A DNA stretch of 64,000 nucleotides from positions 1,116,001-1,180,000 of the forward strand of contig JAACJP010000004.1 in NCBI GenBank assembly GCA_013368375.1. Direction: 5' to 3'. The notes beneath the pieces were generated by a model, which was not told where the DNA came from, made no database searches, and saw only the letters and a list, made by a program, of their open reading frames with translations. The position numbers and the translations under genes were made by a program. Shown here piece by piece: positions 26,363 to 36,757 of the stretch; within the stretch, counting starts at the first letter, position 1; every line of letters begins with the position of its first letter. Source of the DNA: Tricholomella constricta (Eukaryota; Basidiomycota; Agaricomycetes; Agaricales; Lyophyllaceae).

Positions 26363-29300
26363 ATGCCCCCTCGGAGAGGAATAGTCAAGTCCGGAAATGC
26401 TGGAAACTCATCCAAGGGCGACAAAATTCCTCCCGCTCCCCTTCCCAATAGCGAAAAGCCCCTGTTTCCCCCGGGCTCAAAATACCCTCTGAGCTTACTT
26501 CATGAGAGGTACATAACCTGTCCTCATGTTTTCTGCCTGCGTTTTGGATTGGAATCGAGCGTCAAAGCGATATTTTTCAATATGTACATAACTGACTTGC
26601 TTCGATTAGATGCCAAAAGCAAGGTTGGGAGAAGCCGTCCGTCGAAACAGTGCGGTTCAACTGTACTTCCATGAAAATGAACTCTGGCTTATCATTCTTT
26701 AGCATAAACACCCCGGTGGTTGGTCCTTTGTCGTTCATATGGGAAAAATCAACAAGAAGACGAACGAAAAGGAATCAATTCGGATGGCACCCGACAACCC
26801 ACATCTAAGTCCGACACCTCTAGAAGCACGACATTGGGGAGCCACATATGCTTTATACCGTGTTCGTGCGAAAGAATTTTATTCTTTGAATCGAGAGCTG
26901 AATGCTCTGAATATGTACATTTCCCTAGTTCTGCAATGGCATTCAGCTACAGCTTGTGCTCCCCCCGGGCCCTCGAGACTACTGGAATGAATTGGTAGTC
27001 GAGCACAAAAACTCTCCTCCCCACTTAAAGTGGAAGTATGCAGCTGATCCTTTTGCGGCTCGAGAAGAGGCTAGAGCTAAATCTGCGAAACGCGAAACTT
27101 CGCTTGCTAGAGAAGCGAGTTCGTCGAAACGAAGCCAGTCCCAGGTGTCGGGTGAATTCGCTCAAGCTCCTGAGGTCAAAATGGCAACAATATTAAGAGA
27201 GCAGGTTGAAGATGCCATAAAAAAGGTATACCGGTAGCTGTCTTTTGTAAAGTACTTAGCTGATGTCTTCTAGGGAATATCCATTTATCCCGAAGCGGGC
27301 GACAGCCCAGGCTCTGTTTTTGAGTCCACAAAAGCTTCGGAAGTCACACAGCAGCTCGGGCATCTTGGTTTCACCTCAGCACAGGTCCGCAACGTGATTA
27401 GCTTCCTCTCCCAGCCTTCTCGTCTTGCATCCAGTCTTCTCCAGTCGTCGTCACCATTAGAGGCTTGCATAGAGTATCTGATCCTCCACCTACCTGAATG
27501 TGACCTACCACACCGGTTTCTCCCCGCGATCAACTCGTCGAATCCCTTCATCAATTCTGCACATTCTGGGACTGATGATCTGAAAAGACGCTGGGTTGTG
27601 GACAAGGCCGTCAAGGAAGCTGGGTGGCCTGTATATGCTGTCAAAGAGTGTACTAGACTTCCATCGTTGCTTCAAAATTGGGATCTTCTTTTGGTAGCGC
27701 TTGGCAAAAGATTAATAGGCGAGGATTGGACCGGAGGATCTGAATCCGAGGTTGAGAAAGGACCACCCTATGATATTGATATTGACGAGGTCGAGGCCCT
27801 AGGAGCATCTATCTCTGACCCAACGGAACTTGTGATACCACTTTTCAGCGCACCAATCCAGATACACATCCTTACTTCCTCAGGTAAGGCCTATCCACGA
27901 CCTGGTCTCTCACCTATGTATGTCACATCGACTTCTGTTCCTGGCTATGTACGACTTCACCTCTTATCGTCACTTCTGGTGGCGATGAAGTCCGAAAATT
28001 TCTTGGAACCTGGGGAAGGCTTTTGTATGGCCGTCATGAGGCTCCTGGAAGGGGAGTGGGCGATGATCGAAGATAAAGGACCTCCAGATATGTCAACGGT
28101 ACTGGCGCACTTCATTCCTGAGCTGCAGCACGCCGCAGATTCGGCGTCTGACAAGCTTAGTCTCTCGAGTATGCCGACAAATCGTGGAGGGCGACGACGA
28201 GAGCCGCCACGCTGCGATCGACTCACCGATAAGCAAATCAGGCAGGAGTTTGAAATAATGCGTCGACAAGACAAGGTAAATGCTGGAACATCTTCATCTT
28301 TACGGACCTAATGCCCGGTGATCAGTATTTGGCAATGTTGACGATGCGACAAAAGCTTCCAGCCTTCGCAGCTAAGGAGGAGTTCCTTCGGCAACTTGAA
28401 ATCAACAGGGTCGTAATAGTCGTCGGTGAAACAGGTTGGGAAAATCCCTTTCAACATAACATAAAATCTCACCCATTTTGGTAGGGTGTGGAAAAACGAC
28501 GCAATGTGAGGGTATACCGTACCGCCTTCAATTTCAAACTAATGGGCCATTTTAAAGTGCCCCAGTATATCTTAGATGCTCTCATCGAATCTGATAAAGG
28601 CTCACAAGCATCCATACTCATTACCCAGCCGCGAAGGATATCGGCCATCTCAGTTGCAGCCAGAGTGTCTGCTGAGCGGCTCGATGACGGCTCTGTTGGA
28701 TATGCGATACGCGGAGAAAGCAAGAGAACTGAGAAGACGAAGCTCCTGTTTTGCACCACTGGTGTTGTTTTGCGGCGCTTGGGCTCTGGCGACATACTAA
28801 AGGGTGTATCACATGTAGTGGTTGACGAGGTGCGTAGTTTTCTTGATTTTTGGAGGGATGTCGGTTTATTGATTTCATAACTCACAGGTTCATGAACGCT
28901 CAGTTGATGGAGACTTCCTACTCCTTGAGTTAAAGGAACTTTTGAACAAACACTGCAACCTAAAGGTGGTCTTGATGTCTGCCACGATCAATCACGAAAC
29001 CTTCGTCAAGTATTTCAACGGCGCGCCCCTTCTGACCATCCCTGGATATACACACCCAGTTATTGATAAGTTCGTAAGACGGTCGAGGTTTCTATGCTGG
29101 ATCTGACTGCGAACCTTTCAGATATCTGGAAGATTTGATTCCACTTGTTCGATATCATCCTTCGACGCCCAAATATGGCAAGAAACCAAGCGATGAAGCA
29201 ATTAGATCATTCTGGAACGAGTACAAGTCGCTCGGCCTCGACGATTCCAGTATCACAGCAATTCACAACATCACTTTGTCCGAACGAATAGACTTCCAGG

Positions 29301-31382
29301 CAAGACAACGGGTTTCCAAATTTCCTGATTGCTAACCAGGCCTCAAAGCTTATCGCAGCAATTGTAGACTACATCGTCTCTACTGCGGAAGAATGCGGAG
29401 GCATCTTGATCTTCTTGCCTGGTGTACAGGAGATCCGCCAGTGCATTGACGCTATGCGTCCACTTTTCGCTGGCAAACAAGCGAATATATTTCCCCTTCA
29501 TGCGAACCTGTCCAGCGATGAACAGCGCCGCGTCTTCACAAAGACAACTGGCTGGAAAATCATCGCGGCAACGAATGTGGCAGAGGTCTGTTCTGCCTCT
29601 GGTATCTCTTTAATCCGTAACGTTGACGCGCTTCCAAGACTTCAATTACAATTGACGACGTGATCTATGTCATCGACGCTGGAAAAGTTAAGGAAACGCA
29701 ATATGACCCGGACGCCAGCCTCTCTCGACTCGTCGAGACATGGGTCACCCGTGCAGCGGCAAGGCAAAGAAGAGGTAGGGCCGGTCGAACGCGGCCCGGA
29801 GTGTGCTACAAATTATATACGCGGAAGCAGGAGCTGAACATGGCAAAGTTCCCTGTGCCAGAAATTCTTCGTGTTCCGTTAGAAAGCATATCATTGACGG
29901 TCAAGGTGATGCGAGAGGAGGAGGATGTCAAGGTTTGCTTCCTACTCTTGGGAACGCCACATGACTCACTCGGGTGAACGCAGCTTTTTTTGAGTCGTGC
30001 TATCGACCCACCTAAAGTCGTCGCCATGGAGAGGGCGTGGTCTATACTCGAAGAACTCGGTGCCGTGGACGAGACGGGTCGACTGACACCCCTCGGTCGA
30101 CATATGGTGCGTCGTTTATCCAGTTTCCATGCACAAATGCTCATCCAAGGTTCAAGTCTGCATTGCCGGTGGATCTCAGACTTGCCAAGGTCCGTCGAGC
30201 AAGTTTCGAGTATCTCTTACCCTGCTCATATTTAATTCTCATTAGATGCTGATTCTTGCGACGGTCTTCCAATGTCTGGATCCAATACTTACCATCGCAG
30301 CTGCTTTGTCGTCGAAGCCATTATTCCTGAGTCCTATGGACAAACGTGATGAAGCAACGCAGTGAGCATCGTATCAGATCAGATAGGCTTCCCAGGCTTC
30401 CGACTGACATGTTTTAGGGCGCGAGCACGCTTTTCAACGGCTGGTAGTGATCTTTTGACCGACTTGAAAGCCTACAATGAATGTCATCGATTACGCTCAG
30501 AGAGTAGAGGACAAGCAGCGATACGAGCATTTTGCGAGCAGGTAAAGGCACAACTCCTCCGAAAGCCTTCCATTTCCTGAAATCACACAAAAGAATTTTG
30601 TTTCACAAACCACCATCCGCGACATCACAACCCTGCGCCATGATTTTATTCTCAACCTTGCCGACCTAGGGTTCATTCCCCTTTCATCGACCCCATCTAC
30701 GCCAGCGCTCAATAAGAACAGCAACAATCTCAACTTAATCAAGGCCATATTACTCGGTGGGCTCTGGCCGCGCGTCGCGCGCGTTCATCTTCCGAGAGAT
30801 CGTATAAAATTCGACAAAGTCCAGGCTGGGACCATCCAGCGGGAGAACACGGCTAAAGAATTTAAAATCTTCGACTTAAGGGAGGGACGCGTTTTCCTGC
30901 ATCCCGGGAGCGTGCTATTTGGGGAAGCGGCGTGGAAAAGCCCCTTTTTGGTGTACTTCCATAAGTACATGTCGAGCAAGGTGTTTATGCGGGACGCGAC
31001 GGAGGTATGTGAAGTATATAATGTCACTGGCAATCAATTGATTGGCGTATCGATTGGTTAGGTCCCCATATATGCCATTCTTCTATTTGGAGGGCGTGTA
31101 TCGGTGAATCAGATAGGAGGTGGATTGACCGTTGGGAGCAAAGAAAGCTGGATTAAGTTGAGGGCTTGGCCACGTATCGGGATACTTGTGAACCAACTGA
31201 GGTGAATTATCACGCTTCGCCTTATGTGTTATGAAGGTACTGACGCGTGTTCATGGAGACGCTTACTAGACGCCCAGCTAGAGAGGTGCATTGCAGAGGG
31301 TACTGTGCTTACATCGGGTGATAGTAACCCGGTCCTGAACGCGATGCTCGCGCTTCTCACCTATGACGGACTTACGGAATAG
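26363..31382 (+). CDS. DEAH/RHA-family RNA helicase, DHX29/YLR419W type
   Basis: About 17 exons, ATG 26363 (MPPRRGIVKSGNAGNSSKGD) to TAG at 31382. The long N-terminal part has a segment with YALYR...YISLVLPPGPRDYW and a charged KWKYAADPFAAREE helix. A UBA-like region (VTQQLGHLGFTSAQVRNVISF) and an RWD-like segment (VPGYVRLHLLSSLLVAMKSE) follow. The helicase core shows VVGETGCGKTTQLPQYIL (motif I rebuilt across introns), ITQPRRISAISVAARV, VVVDEVHERSVDG (motif II is DEVH), [35 protein letters not shown] and RQRRGRAGRTRPGVCYKLYT. HA2 and OB-fold regions end at ALLTYDGLTE. The UBA/RWD plus DEVH combination fits fungal YLR419W and animal DHX29/DHX57, linked to translation initiation; the role here is inferred. 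Confidence 0.88.
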
Positions 31383-31648
31383 ACAGTTGAGTGGATTAAT
31401 GATATCGCATCTGATTTTATGTGTAACATAGCGAAGATGCGAATGTCCGTGCGTCCGCTGATAATGGGATGGTATACAATCTATCGTGAGCGCGAGACTG
31501 TTACAACGTGTTGGCTATTTGTGAAAGGTGGTTGAACTAGAAGAGGTCGACTGAGCGATACAAATGCTTCGATATGCAGATCCCTTCACTCTCTGGAACT
31601 GCCACGAATGCGGAGGAGGGCCTTCGCCTTCTTCGAAAATCGCCTTAG
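31383..31648. other. Intergenic, nothing recognised
   Basis: Downstream of the helicase stop; presumably 3' UTR. No frame or RNA gene seen. Confidence 0.4.
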
Positions 31649-32071
31649 TTATGGCACCTCCTTGATAACGGTCGGAGAGAAGACAGATTTCTTCGGTTTA
31701 TCCCGCCTGCCTCCAGAAGACGTGTTTCTCGCCTCCAAATCAACCTCGGAATTATTATAAGGGGCGAACTAGGAGTCAAGGTTATTTTCGAAGGAGGGGG
31801 ACTGGAAGGGACTAGAAATAGCGGTTGTGGTGTCCTCTGAGGTTACATTCTTCGCAGGTCTTCCGACGGACTCACTTCCTCATCTTTGTTTGACGATAAA
31901 TCGACGTGAGTAGAGGTGGTGGATGAGAGTGAATGGAGGCTCACTGCACGGGGCTTGTACATGTAGTTGATTTTACGGACCAGCATCTTAGGTGCCCACA
32001 CCCGTAAGATAAGATAGCCAAGATGCGAATGCGATCAGGATGAAAATTACGAGCTTTAGAATTTCAAACAT
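31649..32071 (-). pseudogene. Decayed or mis-sequenced small membrane-protein gene
   Basis: From an ATG at 32071 the frame reads MFEILKLVIFILIAFASWLS, a clear transmembrane segment, and stops after YLTGVGT. One base away another frame continues MLVRKINYMYKPRAVSLHSL...DLSSNKDEEVSPSE. A third then reads GRPAKNVTSEDTTTAISSPF, meets a TAG, and reads on as FAPYNNSEVDLEARNTSSGG...SPTVIKEVP to a TAA at 31649. The composition is protein-like throughout, so I read one ancestral frame with two frameshifts and one stop. Introns could rescue parts: a GT...AG pair would remove the second shift, giving a different tail. The family is not recognised. Confidence 0.4.
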
Positions 32072-32540
32072 ACCTGGATGAATTGAGCATAGGCAGGAGT
32101 TTAACCTGATGTAAACGGAAAAAACGTTGTTCGACAGCGGTCGTCGACATGATAAGTATGTGAATATTACAAGCCCATTCAATTGTTAGGCGAGGCGATG
32201 ATGGTAGGAGGTCTGTTGATGTTGCGATAATTGGATGAATTTTTGTAGACTTTTGCCTCCGCCTGATCGACGAACTTGAAAGTGAATATATGGATGGTTG
32301 GATGGACGTATTACCCGCAGCGGTCCCGAAAAGACCAAGCGGGGCCCGTATATACTTCCCATACATCCTCCGAGATGCATGCTTAAATGTAGACAGAGAC
32401 TAGGGGTCGAGGCAATTGCCAGAGACTGCGGAGAACAGGCTGCAGCGATCGGTGACGAGCATCCAAACAAATCGACTTGGTGGCAAAACGGAGGCAACAT
32501 CGGACGTCGACCAAACATAACATCGACAGAGCCACCACAT
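32072..32540. other. Intergenic, nothing supported
   Basis: Short overlapping frames on both strands, none with a recognisable motif. It may include the 5' region of the decayed gene at 31649-32071. Confidence 0.4.
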
Positions 32541-33194
32541 TCACCGTGAGAGCAAATTTTTGACCTCTATGCTGTCCACGATGTGGACACCCTTCCTCTC
32601 CATCTCCTCCCATTCAGACCCAACGTCAGACACGCTCCTAACTGCATCTCGAACAACCCATGTCTGGTATCCGAATTCGACTGCATCAAATGCCGTGCTT
32701 TTGACACAATAGTCGCCGGCTATGCCCGCTATAAACACGTCTGTCACATTATGACTCTGGAGGACGGCAGGGAGCGCGGTGTCGGCCAAGTGCCAGGGGT
32801 CTCGAAATGCGGAGTACATCTCAATGCCCTGATCTGTTCCTTTGAAGATGACATTGCTGAAGGCTTGATGGTTAAGACCCTCGACGTATTCTGAACCGGA
32901 GGTATTCGCGACGCAGTGTACCGGCCAGAGAATCTGTTCAAGCGCCTTCCCCTCCTTGTCACCAGGGGGGTATATTTCGACTTTGGAAAAGGCCGGTCTC
33001 TGGTGGGTGTCGGCGAACGAAATGTGGTTGGGAGGGTGAAAGTCTTTGGAGGCAATCTTGGCGGCGAAAGGGCAGGCAAGGAGAGAATTGACGGTGTTGA
33101 TAATGGCGCTCCCGTCCGGGACGGCAAGGGAGCCGTAGACAAAGTCATGCTGCATGTCGACGACGAGCAGGGCGGGCGTAAATGTCGTTTTCAT
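32541..33194 (-). CDS. Nicotinamidase (PNC1-like isochorismatase-family hydrolase)
   Basis: A single-exon gene of 217 aa that converts nicotinamide to nicotinic acid in NAD salvage, which also relieves sirtuin inhibition. The catalytic triad is visible: Asp in LLVVDMQHDFVYGSL, Lys in NVIFKGTDQGIEMYSAF, and Cys in IAGIAGDYCVKSTAFDA. The cis-peptide preceding the cysteine (GIAGDYC) and metal-ligand residues (SKDFHPPNHISF) are typical of Pnc1. VHCVANTSGSEYVEGL matches the WPxHCVxxTxGAE region. The frame is intact from MKTTFTPALLVVDMQ to VEKNLLSR-like end residues (EVKNLLSR). Confidence 0.92.
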   Translation of the reverse strand: MKTTFTPALLVVDMQHDFVYGSLAVPDGSAIINTVNSLLACPFAAKIASKDFHPPNHISFADTHQRPAFSKVEIYPPGDKEGKALEQILWPVHCVANTSGSEYVEGLNHQAFSNVIFKGTDQGIEMYSAFRDPWHLADTALPAVLQSHNVTDVFIAGIAGDYCVKSTAFDAVEFGYQTWVVRDAVRSVSDVGSEWEEMERKGVHIVDSIEVKNLLSR

Positions 33195-33455
33195 TTCATT
33201 GAAATCTCCGCGATGCCAATGGTGACGCAGAGGTTGTCTACATTACGTAAGTAATTCAGGAGTTATGTTATTTTCCAAAATAAGGCTGTAGATATTAAAT
33301 ATTCATTCGTTGCGTGTGCTTTGCTATACTTAAATTTGCTATATAGTACATTGTGTTCGGTCATTATCATCATAAAACTTTCTCTGCAAATACGTGTTAG
33401 TACCAACCAGATACTGGCCAGCAAAGCGACTTACAATGGATGCATTATATCTTAT

Positions 33456-34763
33456 CTAAAGTTGAATTGCTCGGCGTCCGTTAATCCAACTTTCACTAGC
33501 AGATCTGCGCCTGGGAAGAGTTCGAGTTCTACCATTGCCAGCTGCAGCCTCCGTCTGGTCGTTCATCTGCCGACCACGGGCTTCCCCATTGCTGCCTGGA
33601 CGCTTGGCTGAAGCCTGTTTCCGCGAGGAGTTGATAGAAGCCTCGTGGAACATCGGAGGGGATTTGCGGATGTCAGGCGATGCGGTAACGTCGGTGGCGA
33701 TTGGCGGCGTTGCGAAATACGGCGCGTCGTATGGCTGTGTGCGAGTGCGCGGAACAGGTGCTGATGTGCGCCGGTGAGGTTTCAGTGAAAAATAGGACAT
33801 GACCGGTGACTGGACGGAGTCCGAGGTTGGCGACTTTAAACTGGTAACAGCCTTGTGACTTGAGGGACGGCGAAAAGGGAGCACACTCTTGATAACCATG
33901 GTGTCGGCCGGATCTGTTTTACGATTTCGCGAGGACCAGGGTGCAGTGAATCCAGCGCTGGATCTCCTCACGCGTTTCGTATCATCCACTGAAGGTCAAT
34001 ATCAGATTTTGAATAGCATTCACTCACAAAATACGTACGTGACGAGGTTCGCGCAAAGATAGCTGTAATCGGCTCAGGGTGGCTAACATTGTCCCGAGCT
34101 TTGCCTCCAAAAGGATGTATCATCCTAGGGAGGTGACATGACAAGGAGGATCGCCGAGATGAGCTGTCTGACTCGGCTAGAGATTCATCATATGTATCCC
34201 GTTTCACTAGTCCGTAGTTCGCCGTGGAGGAAGACGGAACGGATGAGTCTGGTGGCGTAGAAAGCACGCCAGAAATATCCTGGTTGGACACTTCAGGAGA
34301 TTGCTCTGTGACTGGCGAATTTCGCTCGGACAAGGGCGTGTCGACAAAGTAGACGTGCTTCAAACGATTGGGGCTGTCGTGACTGTTGCTGGGGCTGTTG
34401 TTTATCATGATGGGGATGGAAGGACCTGAAGGTGCGGGAAGAGACGATTGACGCCGGGATCGGTGAGGGACCTGGGTCGCCGGAAAAAGAGCAGGAGCGA
34501 GTGCTTCCAATTTGGTAGATGGTACGAGCCATCGTAGCCAGATAGCAAGAATACTCTGGTCAAAAAACATCAGACTGTTGGTTCATTAGCCTGCGCAAAA
34601 TACACACCAGTCCGAAACCTATTGAGCCGAGAGCTCGGGCAGACAAATTTACAAGGAAAGATCTGTTATTCGTGTTCGAGGGCGTAGTATCGTTCGGCTC
34701 ATTGAGCGGAGGCATGGGGGCTTTCGTTGCTGGACTAGAGCAGCGGGAAAGGCACTGCAGCAT
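33456..34763 (-). CDS. Hypothetical one-TM, Ser/Arg-rich protein
   Basis: Three exons joined by two ~50-nt introns; start 34763 (MLQCLSRCSSPATKAPMPPL). After the first intron the sequence forms a single likely membrane helix (LGSIGFGLSILAIWLRWLV). The remaining ~330 residues are low-complexity, Ser/Pro/Arg-rich and probably cytosolic and phosphorylated (HVYFVDTPLSERNSP, SDSSSRRSSLSCHLPR, KRVRRSSAGF, LPRRRSASESWINGRR). No enzymatic domain is visible and I do not recognise the family. The gene model is supported by frame continuity across both introns. The intergenic DNA upstream ends at the Ngaro-like element, about 190 bp from the start. Confidence 0.62.
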
Positions 34764-34952
34764 CGTCTAGTTGAAGCTCCCTCGTCAAAAATGCGTCAAG
34801 GCTTAACGGGGCGTCGTGAGCGTGGATGTATATACTTGTCAACGACAATGAGGATCTTTGAAGCCTGCATAGGCGCGCCCGAGGAGGTAGTAGGAACGAT
34901 GGCATGAAGTTGTCCAGGTTTATATACGCGATTTATAACATGAGACCACTTT

Positions 34953-35078
34953 CCAATGATATATCCTGACGGTTAACCTGAGGGGGGAGTTTGTAGCCGA
35001 ATCCGGATCGTGCAACGGGAGGGCTGATTAAGCCGGTCCCAGATCCGGTTGATGTATTTTTTCGGGTCAGGTACGGCT
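34953..35078 (-). repeat. Split direct repeat A, terminal copy
   Basis: 126 bp, matching 35385-35510 base for base by eye (ccaatgatatatcctgacgg ... aggtacggct). Forms the 3' end of the element. Confidence 0.85.
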
Positions 35079-35152
35079 GTACCAAGTAAAAAATACAAAG
35101 AGAGTCAGGTATGGTGACGGTAAAACCAAGTATCCAGGGTGTGGAAGGTGGG

Positions 35153-35385
35153 TGTGCGAAAAAACCAAAGCCTCTAAGCTGGTAGAGAACTGGTAAATGT
35201 GAAGACCCTGGGGACAACGAATTATCAGCTCACCTGAGGGGAGAATTGGGCGATGTGGGAGACTCTAAAGGAGAGATCTCGCCGGCCAATTCTCTCCTCA
35301 GTCTGAGTGAGAATTACGTAATTGTTAGGCTGTCGGCTTCGGATTTTCTCATTGGTCTTGTGTAAACGTCTCGTTTAAACTCAAC
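35153..35385 (-). repeat. Split direct repeat B, 3' internal copy
   Basis: Matches 40039-40273. Both copies start tgtgcgaaaaaaccaaag and end cgtttaaactcaac. The segment after agctg differs here (gtagagaactggtaaatg); in the 5' copy it is an extra unit of a 33-bp internal repeat. Confidence 0.82.
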
Positions 35386-35510
35386 CAATGATATATCCTG
35401 ACGGTTAACCTGAGGGGGGAGTTTGTAGCCGAATCCGGATCGTGCAACGGGAGGGCTGATTAAGCCGGTCCCAGATCCGGTTGATGTATTTTTTCGGGTC
35501 AGGTACGGCT
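35385..35510 (-). repeat. Split direct repeat A, internal copy
   Basis: Second 126-bp A copy, directly abutting repeat B, as expected for the B1-A2 junction of a split-direct-repeat element. Confidence 0.85.
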
Positions 35511-35752
35511 ATATCCTATAAGAAAAAGAAAAGATTGAGGGAACGATATTGAGGAGGAAATGAAAAAATAGTCCGGTGTCCGAAGAGTCCGAGAAGTCCG
35601 AGATGTCCGAGAAGGAACGAAGGGAGGAGAAGAGAGAGGAAAAGAAATTGTCCAGTGAAAAAGGAACTGTCCGTAATGTCCGATAGGGGAGGAAAGGGAA
35701 ATTGTCTGTGAAGAAGGGGGAAGGGAAAGAAAATATATAAGGGATCACGTAG

Positions 35753-36757
35753 CTAATGACGGTAACGGTTGTTGTCTTCTCTGTTCGCAAATAATAGGGC
35801 TTGTAAAATGACGGGGTTTTTTCGAATGTAAATCTGGAAGGACTCCGAGGACCAACGACCGATGGCTTGTATGATGTGTGGGGCGACTCCACAGCCAGCA
35901 AGGAAAGTAGCGCCACCGGCTCGTAGCGATTGGCCAGCGATAGATTTGTCGAAAAAACGGCGGAGCCGTTTGATGAAGAAGGATCGCCGAGGGACCGAAC
36001 CGTCTAGACGCAGCCAGAGTTGGCGAGACAGAGGGAAACGACGATTTCTGGAGAGGATGTAAGCCTTGAAGATAGGCAAGGGGTCGGTTCTGTGGTCGAT
36101 CCCTTTGACAATGATCCTGTTGCCTTCGAAGAATCTATCAGCTTTGTGGCTGGGTAATAAGAATTCATAACGGTCGCCATATACGCGGCATGTCCAGATT
36201 TTGGAGACTTTGCGGTCGTCATCAAGGGAAGGGTCATCGGGAGAAGTGAGTTCGCCCAGGCGCATCAAAGCATAAAAACCCGTGAGCAATTGCGCGACGA
36301 AAAGGAGATCGTCGTGATGTTGGGACTCGGCGCAGAAGTTGACGACTCGTGTGAGGTGATCCCTGTCAAGAGGCGATTTCCGGGAGGTGGGGAACGCGCG
36401 TAAACGCATACACCCTGCCAAAGTTTTAGAAACTAAAGCTGAGTTTCTATACGCACGAACGTCGGGAAAGAAGGGTTCGAGGTTATTGCAGATACCAGAA
36501 AGGTAAGTCGCAACGGATCTTGGTTTAATGTGATGACACATATAAACCGTGAATAGAGAGAGCGTATCTGGGTTGGGTTCGAGGGGGAAGTTGTGGTTTT
36601 TTACAAAGTTGATATAGGAGTTCAACGCTGAGCCATAGTTCTTCCACGTACGGTTATCGATTGCACAGCCGAGAGCTATAGAACGTTGCAACACGAGACG
36701 TTCTCTCGACCACGTTTCCCTTACGGGTTGTCGTGATCGAGTTGGGGAAATAATCAT
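35753..36757 (-). CDS. Tyrosine recombinase of the Ngaro-like element
   Basis: 334 aa. An N-terminal SAM-like core-binding half (RTWKNYGSALNSYINFVKNH) precedes the catalytic half. The first catalytic Arg is in ALMRLGELTSP, the beta-hairpin Lys probably in LLPSHKADRFF, the second Arg in GQSLRAGGATFLAGCG, GRW in IQAIGRWSSESF, and the nucleophilic Tyr probably in IYIRKNP. The usual His of the HxxR motif is Gln here (QSLR). The enzyme would integrate the circular cDNA. Its start codon overlaps the pol stop as ATGA (36754-36757), which suggests coupled re-initiation. The frame is intact and no introns are needed. Confidence 0.9.
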   Translation of the reverse strand: MIISPTRSRQPVRETWSRERLVLQRSIALGCAIDNRTWKNYGSALNSYINFVKNHNFPLEPNPDTLSLFTVYMCHHIKPRSVATYLSGICNNLEPFFPDVRAYRNSALVSKTLAGCMRLRAFPTSRKSPLDRDHLTRVVNFCAESQHHDDLLFVAQLLTGFYALMRLGELTSPDDPSLDDDRKVSKIWTCRVYGDRYEFLLPSHKADRFFEGNRIIVKGIDHRTDPLPIFKAYILSRNRRFPLSRQLWLRLDGSVPRRSFFIKRLRRFFDKSIAGQSLRAGGATFLAGCGVAPHIIQAIGRWSSESFQIYIRKNPVILQALLFANREDNNRYRH

